DNA of 50,390 nucleotides, taken from NCBI GenBank assembly GCA_902805665.1, contig CADCTB010000162.1, positions 1 through 50,390 of the forward strand, given 5' to 3'. A program made the position numbers and the translations under genes. This DNA is from an uncultured Acidimicrobiales bacterium. GTDB lineage: Bacteria; Actinomycetota; Acidimicrobiia; Acidimicrobiales; AC-14. This document shows positions 32,217 to 38,744 of the stretch, in pieces. Below the pieces are notes generated by a model. That model saw only the letters and a program-made list of their open reading frames with translations. It did no database searches and was not told where the DNA came from. How positions within the stretch are numbered: position 1 is the stretch's first letter; each line of letters begins with the position of its first letter.

Positions 32217-32648
32217 TTACTTAGCTGGTGGCCTTTCGAGGACGAGGGGCTCCTCGGCCACCTCGCCGTCGACGATGGTGAACGAGCGGACCACTGGTGT
32301 CGGCAGCCGCGTCGAGGCCACGATGTAGTGCCACGACGGGTCGGGGGCCTGGGCGATGTCGGTGGGCGACGGCAGGGCCTCGGTGTGGGTGTGGGAGTGG
32401 TACACGCCGATGATCTCCCACCCGTTGGCCTGGGCGTCGCGGTCGGCCTTGAGGTAGTCGTGCGAGTCCAGCTCGTAGAGCATGTCCTGCTTCTCGGCCG
32501 GAGCCGCGTTGCCGCACGGGTAGACGGCTTTGACGTCGATGTCGCCCAGCTCGCCGGCGAGGAGGCCGCAGGCCTCGGCCGGCTTGGTGGCCTCGGCCAC
32601 GGCGTGATCGATGATGGCTTGCCAGTGGGCACGGGTGATCCGGAGCAC
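32217..32648 (-). CDS. mec: JAMM metalloprotease Mec, releases cysteine from CysO
   Basis: This 143-residue JAB1/MPN+ zinc peptidase has the JAMM motif GVYHSHTHTEALPSPTDIAQ, with the catalytic Glu upstream in EACGLLAG. In M. tuberculosis Mec+ cleaves the CysO-cysteine adduct to free cysteine. The GTG at 32648 is chosen because the fold begins LRITRAHWQAIIDHA. A -10 box TACCCT ends 8 bases upstream, so it is leaderless. It is divergent from smpB with only 24 bases between the start codons. Confidence 0.92.
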   Translation of the reverse strand: MLRITRAHWQAIIDHAVAEATKPAEACGLLAGELGDIDVKAVYPCGNAAPAEKQDMLYELDSHDYLKADRDAQANGWEIIGVYHSHTHTEALPSPTDIAQAPDPSWHYIVASTRLPTPVVRSFTIVDGEVAEEPLVLERPPAK

Positions 32649-32656
32649 GGGGGCCG

Positions 32657-32666
32657 AGGGTACTCT
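32657..32666. promoter_or_regulatory. Overlapping divergent -10 boxes of mec and smpB
   Basis: AGGGTACTCT reads as TACCCT leftward (32657-32662) and TACTCT rightward (32661-32666), sharing the central TA. Each lies 6-8 bases from its gene's GTG start. Confidence 0.5.
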
Positions 32667-32672
32667 CCGCCC

Positions 32673-33161
32673 GTGTCCCCCAACGGCGCCGCCGGCTCCC
32701 GCAAGGGTGTGAAGGTCGTGGCCAGCAATCGCAAGGCCCGACACGACTACGAGGTGCTCGACACGTTCGAGGCGGGCATGGCCCTGGTGGGCACCGAGGT
32801 GAAGTCGTTGCGGGACGGCAAGATCGTCCTCAAGGACGCCCACGCCCGGGTGGATGACGGCGAGCTGTGGCTGGTCGGCGTGCACGTCGCCCCCTACGAG
32901 CAGGCCGACGGCTTCGGCGGCCACGAGCCCGAGCGTCGCCGCAAGCTGCTCCTGCACCGCTGGGAGATCGACGAGCTGGCCGAGCGCACGGCGCGCGAGG
33001 GCCTGACCATCGTCCCGCTGTCGGTGTACTTCAAGGAGGGCCGGGCCAAGATCGAGCTCGGCCTGGCCCGGGGCCGCAAGAACTACGACAAGCGCCACGC
33101 CATCGCCGAACGGGACGCGGCCCGGGAAGCGGCGAAGGCCATGTCCCCCAAAGGCCGGTAG
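32673..33161 (+). CDS. smpB: tmRNA-binding protein SmpB
   Basis: This 162-residue protein delivers tmRNA to stalled ribosomes. The beta-barrel shows NRKARHDYEVLDTFEAGMAL, VGTEVKSLRDGK and VHVAPYEQAD; the C-terminal tail KKxYDKR-type segment is GRKNYDKRHAIAERDAAREA. The GTG at 32673 is 6 bases after a -10 box. The ssrA gene follows 31 bases downstream, so the two partners are neighbours. Confidence 0.96.
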   Translation: MSPNGAAGSRKGVKVVASNRKARHDYEVLDTFEAGMALVGTEVKSLRDGKIVLKDAHARVDDGELWLVGVHVAPYEQADGFGGHEPERRRKLLLHRWEIDELAERTAREGLTIVPLSVYFKEGRAKIELGLARGRKNYDKRHAIAERDAAREAAKAMSPKGR

Positions 33162-33179
33162 AATGGAGGGTGCTGTACG

Positions 33180-33185
33180 TACCTT
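33180..33185 (+). promoter_or_regulatory. -10 box of ssrA
   Basis: TACCTT, 7 bases, then the tmRNA 5' end GGGGCUGA at 33193. The RNA end fits the spacing expected from the mature molecule, which supports the -10 spacing rule used elsewhere in this window. Confidence 0.5.
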
Positions 33186-33192
33186 TCCATCT

Positions 33193-33576
33193 GGGGCTGA
33201 CTGGTTTCGACGCTGGGACCGTTGGCTTGTCGTGCGACCCGAGTTGCTCAGACTCGATAAACGGGGCAAAAAAACAGGTGCCGATACCGACACCAAGCAG
33301 TTCGCTCTCGCGGCCTAGAAACCGTTAGGGACACTGCTATTGCGACCCGAGAGGGCACGCCGAGGACGACCCTTTGCCTTGGGAACAGAATGAGGGTTGA
33401 CGGCCGGGAAAGACCGGCTGACACGTAGGCAAAGACCGACTGACCTCACGGAACAGACGTGACGAGCAGTTCGTGACCCGGCACGAGGACAGCGTCAGGT
33501 CCAGATCTCGGGAACGGTCGTAGCACGGGGAGTTTGCACCGAGCGGACGAGGGTTCGATTCCCTCCAGCTCCACCA
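33193..33576 (+). ncRNA. ssrA: Transfer-messenger RNA (tmRNA)
   Basis: This 384-base RNA is both tRNA-like and mRNA-like. The 5' end GGGGCTGACTGGTTTCGACG pairs with 3' CAGCTCC followed by ACCA, so CCA is encoded. The T arm GGGTTCGATTCCC is present near the end. The tag frame ends TTC GCT CTC GCG GCC TAG at 33301-33318; reading back gives GKKTGADTDTKQFALAA with a GGC resume codon at 33265-33267. Ends are placed by pairing and by the terminator directly downstream. Confidence 0.93.
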
Positions 33577-33580
33577 GATG

Positions 33581-33610
33581 AAGAGAGGGCCCGGTTTCGG
33601 GCCCTCTCTT
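33581..33610. terminator. Terminator of ssrA, bidirectional
   Basis: Perfect 13-bp stem AAGAGAGGGCCCG / CGGGCCCTCTCTT with a GTTT loop, starting 4 bases after the tmRNA 3' end and 16 bases before the leftward lsr2 stop. It can stop transcription from both sides. Confidence 0.8.
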
Positions 33611-33626
33611 GCCAAAGCAACTCTTC

Positions 33627-34028
33627 TCAGTGGGCGGCGTCGTAGGCCGCCACGATGGCCTGTGGCACCCGGCCCCGGTCACCCAGGTTGGGGTGGCCGT
33701 TCTGGCGGGCCCAGTCCCGGATGGCCTTGAGCCGCTCACGGTCGGCCGACGACCGGGGCGACGATGCCGCGCCGGCGGACGCTCCGGCGTCGTCGCCGGA
33801 GGCCGCGCGCCTGGCGCGGCGGGCGCCGCCCGAACGAGTGCGGTCCGACGACCAGCCGATCAGCCCCTGCATGGTGTTGTGGAAGTCCTCGCTGTGCTCT
33901 TTGCAAAGATCGAGGCTGTAGTCGTAGCCGTCGAAGCCGAACGTCACCGTCTCGGCACCGTCGACATTGTCGCCCTTCTCCGCCTTGCACCGGTCACACG
34001 TGAGCTGGACGATAAGGGTCTTGGCCAA
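33627..34028 (-). CDS. lsr2: Lsr2-family nucleoid-associated silencer with a zinc-finger-like N-domain
   Basis: This 133-residue actinobacterial H-NS analogue binds and silences AT-rich DNA. The C-terminal DNA-binding part IRDWARQNGHPNLGDRGRVP includes the RGR minor-groove motif. The N-terminal dimerisation domain keeps AETVTFGFDGYDYSLDL but also has Cys11, Cys14, Cys42 and His45 (CDRC and CKEH), absent from standard Lsr2; they could bind zinc. The middle linker is Arg/Ala/Ser-rich. It starts at TTG with an AAAGGA site about 7 bases upstream. Many ECF and accessory genes are typical Lsr2 targets, but none can be assigned here. Confidence 0.88.
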   Translation of the reverse strand: MAKTLIVQLTCDRCKAEKGDNVDGAETVTFGFDGYDYSLDLCKEHSEDFHNTMQGLIGWSSDRTRSGGARRARRAASGDDAGASAGAASSPRSSADRERLKAIRDWARQNGHPNLGDRGRVPQAIVAAYDAAH

Positions 34029-34074
34029 TGGTTTTCCTTTACAAGCGAGAAGCGAACCGAGCCAGCGTAGGCGC

Positions 34075-34464
34075 TTACCAAGCCGGCGGCGAAGGCGGGT
34101 CCTCGGGCTTGCGGCGACGCAGCTCCTGCTCGCGACGGAGCAGGTCGGCCTCCCAGGCTTCCAGCCGATCGGTGTCCGGTGGCTTGGAGCTCGACGAGAA
34201 ATCCGCCCGGTCCTCAGGACCGACGACACGACGGGTCTCCCGGCCCCCGGTGTCCCCGGGCCGCCAGCCGGCGAACACCGGCCGGCCCAGGGCCAGCCAT
34301 GCGATGGAGCCGATATCGGGCAGGATGATGACGATGATGAGCCATGCCATCTTGGGCAGGCTGCGGATCAGGACCTCGTCGGTCGAGATCACGTCGAAGA
34401 TGCAGTAGATCCACAACGCGATGAGCAGGAAGCCGATCAGGCCTCCGCCGAGCAACCGGATCAT
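34075..34464 (-). CDS. PLDc_N-type small membrane protein
   Basis: This 129-residue protein has two hydrophobic helices, at about residues 5-23 (LLGGGLIGFLLIALWIYCIF) and 38-58 (MAWLIIVIILPDIGSIAWLA), spaced as in the phospholipase D N-terminal (PLDc_N) module. The cytoplasmic tail is charged with a short helical segment (EAWEADLLRREQELRRR). No phospholipase catalytic motif is present, so it is a stand-alone module of unknown role. A GGAGGGG sequence precedes the ATG. Confidence 0.75.
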   Translation of the reverse strand: MIRLLGGGLIGFLLIALWIYCIFDVISTDEVLIRSLPKMAWLIIVIILPDIGSIAWLALGRPVFAGWRPGDTGGRETRRVVGPEDRADFSSSSKPPDTDRLEAWEADLLRREQELRRRKPEDPPSPPAW

Positions 34465-34583
34465 TGGCTTCCCCTCCGCCGTGACACCCAGTTTGCCGCG
34501 GCTCTCCGCTGCCCAAGAGTACCGAGACTCAGGCCGGGCGCAAGAGGCAATCCGTTTCGACTCTCGGCCCGCCGCACAATCCG

Positions 34584-34589
34584 TAGACT
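34584..34589 (+). promoter_or_regulatory. -10 box of the metallopeptidase gene
   Basis: TAGACT, 6 bases, then an in-frame ATC at 34596. The same T also closes an in-frame stop (TAG) just upstream, so no longer form is possible. Confidence 0.4.
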
Positions 34590-34595
34590 CCCTCC

Positions 34596-35441
34596 ATCGC
34601 CCGCATCCGAGACACCATCCCGGCCTTCGAGGCCTTCGCCCGCAAAGCCGGGCTGGAGAGCCCGTTGCGTCGGGAGCTCCTGTGGAAGAGCCACTACCAG
34701 GCCGCGAACGTCGACGTGTTCCGGGCGTTCGACGAGGCCACGGGCGGCGAGCAGGGCGGCATGGCCGCGATGGTCCGGGAGCTCTCGGAGATCCGCAAGC
34801 GGGTCAAGGACGCCGTTCCGATCATGACGGAGATGATCGAGGAGATCGACCCGAGCCTTGCCGACCTCCTGGGCCTGGCTCCCGATCCCTCCCCCGTCCA
34901 CGTGCTCATGGTCGGGACGTTCACCACCAACTCGGTGGTGGGTCGCCTGGGTGACGATGTCGCCGTCTTCCACTGCCTCGAGTGGTTCCAGTCGCCCGAA
35001 GGCACGCGGGTCCTCGTCGCCCACGAGGGGAGCCACGGGTGGCATGAGATCGCCCTGGAGCAGGCCGGCCAGACCGCTCCCGACGACGACATGGCGTGGA
35101 TGGTGTTCTCCGAGGGCCTGGCCACCCAAATATCGAGGGCCGCCGTCCCTGACGCGCCCGAGATCGACTACTTCTGGTACGGCCATCCGGAGGCGCAGGA
35201 CTGGCTGCCGTGGTGCCAGCAGCACGTCGAAGAACTACGCAAGCACGTGCGGGCCGCACTCGACATCCCCGAGGCCATCGAGACGTTCTTCGGAGGCGGC
35301 CTCGTGGACGGCAAGTGGCGGGTCGGCTATTACCTGGCCGACCGGGTGGTGGCCGGTCTGGGCAAGTCGTTGCCCGAGTTGGTGGCGATGAGCGTCGACG
35401 ACGCCCGGGCCGCCGTGCGCGAAGCGCTCGAACGGGCCTGA
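34596..35441 (+). CDS. Predicted zinc metallopeptidase (HExxH, DUF2268-like) with possible ATC start
   Basis: This protein of about 281 residues has the zinc motif VLVAHEGSHGWHEIAL, giving HEGSH, and a third-ligand Glu in MVFSEGLATQIS about 30 residues later. The fold resembles predicted gluzincins such as DUF2268 proteins; substrate unknown. The only standard start is TTG at 34665 with a GGAG about 8 bases before it. The 23 codons upstream read IARIRDTIPAFEAFARKAG and are strongly G/C3, so they look coding. An ATC at 34596 sits exactly at the start predicted from a -10 box. Both starts are kept open. Confidence 0.75.
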   Translation: MARIRDTIPAFEAFARKAGLESPLRRELLWKSHYQAANVDVFRAFDEATGGEQGGMAAMVRELSEIRKRVKDAVPIMTEMIEEIDPSLADLLGLAPDPSPVHVLMVGTFTTNSVVGRLGDDVAVFHCLEWFQSPEGTRVLVAHEGSHGWHEIALEQAGQTAPDDDMAWMVFSEGLATQISRAAVPDAPEIDYFWYGHPEAQDWLPWCQQHVEELRKHVRAALDIPEAIETFFGGGLVDGKWRVGYYLADRVVAGLGKSLPELVAMSVDDARAAVREALERA

Positions 35442-35447
35442 GTCGCC

Positions 35448-35468
35448 CGGCCCGCTAGTTGCGGGCCG
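35448..35468. terminator. Hairpin between convergent genes
   Basis: 8-bp stem CGGCCCGC / GCGGGCCG with a 5-base loop TAGTT. It overlaps the last codons of the leftward rsfS gene. Confidence 0.4.
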
Positions 35469-35832
35469 CCTCGTCCTCCCAGGCCACCCGAGGGGCGTCG
35501 GACCACAGGCGCTCGAGGTCGTAGTACTCGCGGGTCTCGTCGAGGAAGACGTGGACCACGAGGTCGCCGTAGTCGAGGAGGATCCACTGGCTGTCGCCCA
35601 GGCCCTCGACCCGGATGGGCTTGATCCCGCCCTCGACCTTGAGCTTGGCCTCGACCTCCTCGGCGATGGTCTTGACCTGGCGGCCGTTGCGGCCGGACGT
35701 GATCACGAAGGCGTCGGTGATGGCCAGCACCAGGCCCACCTCGATGATGACGGTGTCCTCACCGCCCTTGGCCGACGCGGCCCGGGCCGCGGTCCGCGCC
35801 CACTCGCGGACCTGGTCGGCAGTCGTCGTCAT
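35455..35832 (-). CDS. rsfS: Ribosomal silencing factor RsfS
   Basis: This 125-residue protein binds ribosomal protein L14 and blocks subunit joining under starvation. Family motifs are FVITSGRNGRQVKTIAEEVE, GLGDSQWILLDYGDLVVHVF and EETREYYDLERLW-type ending (DETREYYDLERLWSDA). It starts at ATG overlapping the nadD stop (ATGA), the usual nadD-rsfS pairing. Confidence 0.94.
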   Translation of the reverse strand: MTTTADQVREWARTAARAASAKGGEDTVIIEVGLVLAITDAFVITSGRNGRQVKTIAEEVEAKLKVEGGIKPIRVEGLGDSQWILLDYGDLVVHVFLDETREYYDLERLWSDAPRVAWEDEAARN

Positions 35833-36416
35833 GTGTCTCCAGAGTACAGGCCGAGTTGGCGGATGCGGGCAATTGCGGGCAGGGGAACGAGGTGGTCGAG
35901 TGGACGGCCGTCGGCCGCCCGGGCCCGGAGATCGGAGCTGGAGATGTCCAGGGCCGGGATGGCCACGTGTTCGGCTCGCCACGGTGGTCCGATGTCGACC
36001 GGGCCCCGCCCGCCCCGGCTGACCACCGCCAGGGTCGCCAGCCGGGCCACCACGTCGGGGCGCCGCCACGTGTGGAGGTCGGCGGCCACGTCGGCGCCGA
36101 CCACCAGGAACAGCTCGCGATCGGGGTCCTCAGCCGTCAGCTGCTCGAGCGTGTCGGCGGTGAAGGACTCGCCGCCCCGGTCGATCTCGATGGCGCTGGC
36201 CTCGACCCCTTCGGTGCCCGCGACCGCGGCCTCGACGACGGCCAGGCGGTCGGCCGCAGGGGTGATCCGGCGGGCGCTCTTCTGCCAGGGCGCGTTGGCC
36301 ACCACGAGCAGGATCCGGTCGAGGGAGAGGGCGTGGCGGACGTTCACCGCAGCCACCAGGTGAGCGGTGTGGACGGGGTCGAACGTCCCTCCCAGAATGC
36401 CCAGTCGCTCAGCGAT
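35829..36416 (-). CDS. nadD: Nicotinate-nucleotide adenylyltransferase, probable ATC start
   Basis: This 195-residue enzyme makes NaAD from NaMN and ATP in NAD synthesis. The N-terminus LGILGGTFDPVHTAHLVAAV carries the nucleotidyltransferase GxFxPxHxxH motif, and LDISSSDLRARAADGRPLDH is the ISxTxxR-type C-terminal motif. NadD proteins start two to five residues before LGILGG. No ATG, GTG or TTG is available there; the frame reads ATC GCT GAG CGA. A -10 box TAGAAT ends 7 bases before this ATC, so the mRNA would begin exactly at it. A GTG at 36463 is the nearest standard alternative but adds 16 non-homologous residues. Confidence 0.9.
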   Translation of the reverse strand: MAERLGILGGTFDPVHTAHLVAAVNVRHALSLDRILLVVANAPWQKSARRITPAADRLAVVEAAVAGTEGVEASAIEIDRGGESFTADTLEQLTAEDPDRELFLVVGADVAADLHTWRRPDVVARLATLAVVSRGGRGPVDIGPPWRAEHVAIPALDISSSDLRARAADGRPLDHLVPLPAIARIRQLGLYSGDT

Positions 36417-36423
36417 GAAATCG

Positions 36424-36429
36424 ATTCTA
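36424..36429 (-). promoter_or_regulatory. -10 box of leaderless nadD
   Basis: TAGAAT on the minus strand, 7 bases, then ATC at 36416. Confidence 0.5.
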
Positions 36430-36449
36430 CGGAGCGGGGGCGAGGGCTC

Positions 36450-36455
36450 TACCCT
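36450..36455 (+). promoter_or_regulatory. -10 box of the DAHP synthase gene
   Basis: TACCCT, 13 bases before the ATG at 36469, predicting a leader of about six bases without a ribosome site. Confidence 0.35.
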
Positions 36456-36468
36456 TGTGCCCACGGCA

Positions 36469-37824
36469 ATGACCACCGAAGCCTCGTCCTGGACGCCCAG
36501 CAGCTGGCGGGCCCTCCCTGCTGCCCAGCAGCCGGACTGGCCCGACCAAGGCGCGCTCGACGACGTCCTGAAGCGGTTGAGCACCCGGCCGCCGCTGGTC
36601 TTCGCCGGCGAGGTGCGCCAGCTCACGTCGACCCTGGCCGAGGTGGCCGCGGGCAAGGCGTTCCTGCTCCAGGCCGGCGACTGCGCCGAGTCGTTCGAGG
36701 ACTTCACCGCCGATGTCATCCGCGACAAGCTGAAAGTCATCCTCCAGATGGCGGTGGTCCTCACCTACGGGGCTGGCGTGCCGGTGGTGAAGATGGGGCG
36801 GATCGCCGGCCAGTTCGCCAAGCCGCGGTCGTCGGCCACCGAGGTGGTGGACGGCGTCGTGATCCCCGCCTACCGGGGCGACATGGTCAACGACATGACC
36901 GCTGACGCCAGCTCGCGCATTCCCGACCCCGGTCGGCTGCAGCGGGCCTACGACCAGTCGGCGTCCACCTTGAACCTGCTGCGGGCCTTCACCAAGGGCG
37001 GGTTCGCCGACCTCAACCAGGTCCACACCTGGAACCAGGAGTTCGTGGCCACCAGCGCCGAGGGCCAGCGCTACGAGCGCATCGCCGCCGGCATCGAGCG
37101 GGCCCTGCGGTTCATGGCCGCCTGCGGCATCGACCTGTCGTCAGAGGCCACGCTGCACCAGGTCGACTTCTGGACCAGCCACGAGGCGCTCATCCTGGGC
37201 TACGAGGAGGCGCTGACCCGGCAGGACTCCCTCACCGGGCTCTGGTACGACTGCTCGGCCCATCTGGTCTGGATCGGCGACCGCACCCGCCAGCACGACG
37301 GCGCCCACCTCGAGTTCTTCCGGGGCATCAACAACCCGATCGGCGTGAAGCTGGGCCCGACCTCGACGCCCGACGAGGTCCTCGAGCTCTGCGAGCGCCT
37401 GAACCCCGACCGGATCCCAGGGCGGCTCAGCCTCATCACCCGCCTGGGCGCCGACCGGGTCGAGGAGCTGCTGCCCCCGCTGATACGCGCCGTGCGCGAC
37501 TCGGGTCACCCGGTCCTCTGGGTCTGCGACCCCATGCACGGCAACACGTTCGTGAGCGCAGGGGGCCGCAAGACCCGCCACCTCGACCGCGTCCTGGCCG
37601 AGATCGGCGCCTTCTTTCGAGCTCACCGGGCCGAAGGCACCTGGCCCGGGGGCGTGCACGTGGAACTGACCGGAGACGACGTCACCGAGTGCCTGGGCGG
37701 GGCCGAAGAGGTCCTCGACAGCCAGCTCGACCTGCGGTACCTCACCGCCTGCGACCCTCGGCTCAACGGCCGCCAGTCGCTGGACCTGGCCTACCGGGTC
37801 GCCGAACTGCTGCGCGGAGGCTGA
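36469..37824 (+). CDS. aroG: Class II 3-deoxy-7-phosphoheptulonate synthase (DAHP synthase)
   Basis: This 451-residue enzyme condenses phosphoenolpyruvate and erythrose 4-phosphate, the first step of aromatic amino acid synthesis. The class II signature is clear: FLLQAGDCAESFEDFTAD, VVKMGRIAGQFAKPRS, HLVWIGDRTRQHDGAHLEFF, RGINNPIGVKLGP, VLWVCDPMHGNTF and HVELTGDDVTECLGG. The ATG at 36469 is chosen because homologues begin with a short SWRALPAAQQPDWPD-type lead. Its 3' end overlaps the convergent DUF559 gene by 34 bases. Confidence 0.96.
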   Translation: MTTEASSWTPSSWRALPAAQQPDWPDQGALDDVLKRLSTRPPLVFAGEVRQLTSTLAEVAAGKAFLLQAGDCAESFEDFTADVIRDKLKVILQMAVVLTYGAGVPVVKMGRIAGQFAKPRSSATEVVDGVVIPAYRGDMVNDMTADASSRIPDPGRLQRAYDQSASTLNLLRAFTKGGFADLNQVHTWNQEFVATSAEGQRYERIAAGIERALRFMAACGIDLSSEATLHQVDFWTSHEALILGYEEALTRQDSLTGLWYDCSAHLVWIGDRTRQHDGAHLEFFRGINNPIGVKLGPTSTPDEVLELCERLNPDRIPGRLSLITRLGADRVEELLPPLIRAVRDSGHPVLWVCDPMHGNTFVSAGGRKTRHLDRVLAEIGAFFRAHRAEGTWPGGVHVELTGDDVTECLGGAEEVLDSQLDLRYLTACDPRLNGRQSLDLAYRVAELLRGG

Positions 37825-38639
37825 ACCGGCCGTCGCCGGGCCTGGTCGGCGAGCGCTCCCAGCCGGCGAGCCGTTGAGTGCGGGACCCGGACCACCTCGG
37901 TCCAGGTGAAGCGTCCGCACAGCCAGCCCGTCGCGGCTACCACCGCCGTCTCCCGCCGCGAGTCGTAGACCGGCTGGTCCTTGTGGTGCTGCCCGTCGAG
38001 CTCGACGAACAGCCCGAGCTCCGGCCACGCCAGGTCGAGCCGGGCGTGGGCCTCCTCCACGGGGAACTGCCTCACCGGCTCCGGCAACCCCGGGACCCTC
38101 CGTGCCAGCTGCACCATGAGCGTCTCCAACAGGCTCTCGGTAGGCGGCGCCCCGACCGGCCGAAGGGCGAGCACCCGTTTGGCTCGCATCGTTCCTACTT
38201 CCTCCAACGCGGCGACGGAGGTGAGCCCCTTCCGCAGCGCCGACTCCATCGCCTGCTCCCACACCAGATCGGACAACGAACGGGTCAGGTCCACCAGCGT
38301 CTGCAGCCCATCCGTGCAGCCGACACCAGCCACGCTCACGATCCGTTCCGCCAGAAGCGTCCGTCGACTGACGCGGGCCCGACGACCGTTGGCTGTACGT
38401 GGCAGCGTCACCCAGATCCCATCGAGCCGCACCGAGTCAAGCCCGTGCAACACGCCGGCCAGGTGATGGCTGGCGACGCCGCCCGTCGCCATCACCACGG
38501 CCCGCGCCCGGTCGAGCTCGCAAACGTCCTCCGGCCCCTCCGCCCAGACCCTCCGGTCGACCCGTCGCCACTGGCCCGTCCGCTCGCCCCAACGCAACGC
38601 AGCTTCGGTGTGCTCGTCGTTCGTGAACAGCCGTCTCAT
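37791..38639 (-). CDS. DUF559-type PD-(D/E)XK nuclease-like protein with AbiEi-like N-domain
   Basis: This 282-residue protein has an N-terminal winged-helix-like domain (EAALRWGERTGQWRRVDRRV, ASHHLAGVLHGLD) resembling AbiEi/transcriptional-regulator domains. Its C-terminal DUF559 domain carries ARLDLAWPELGLFVELDGQH and FTWTEVVRVPHS, a Vsr-like PD-(D/E)XK nuclease core with likely catalytic Asp and Glu. Such proteins are frequent and function-unknown in actinobacteria. It overlaps the DAHP synthase 3' end. A long hairpin lies just upstream of its ATG. Confidence 0.78.
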   Translation of the reverse strand: MRRLFTNDEHTEAALRWGERTGQWRRVDRRVWAEGPEDVCELDRARAVVMATGGVASHHLAGVLHGLDSVRLDGIWVTLPRTANGRRARVSRRTLLAERIVSVAGVGCTDGLQTLVDLTRSLSDLVWEQAMESALRKGLTSVAALEEVGTMRAKRVLALRPVGAPPTESLLETLMVQLARRVPGLPEPVRQFPVEEAHARLDLAWPELGLFVELDGQHHKDQPVYDSRRETAVVAATGWLCGRFTWTEVVRVPHSTARRLGALADQARRRPVQPPRSSSATR

Positions 38640-38657
38640 CTCGCCCCTCGCACTCTG

Positions 38658-38716
38658 GGTGCATTCCGCGTCGTGAAATCGACGTTTTCGGCCCGAATCA
38701 CGACGCGCAATGCACC
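38658..38716. repeat. Long inverted repeat upstream of the DUF559 gene
   Basis: 19-base arms (38658-38676 and 38698-38716) pair at 18 of 19 positions around a 21-base loop; the loop itself contains a small TTCG-GCC-CGAA hairpin. It starts 18 bases before the leftward DUF559 ATG and lies 29 bases after the glycosyltransferase stop. It may terminate the upstream operon or control the DUF559 mRNA. Confidence 0.6.
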
Positions 38717-38744
38717 GGGATGGAGGGGGAAGGGCGGTCGCAGG

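Noticed and set aside
33337-33615. Leftward frame antisense to tmRNA
   Set aside because: It lies wholly within ssrA and its terminator.
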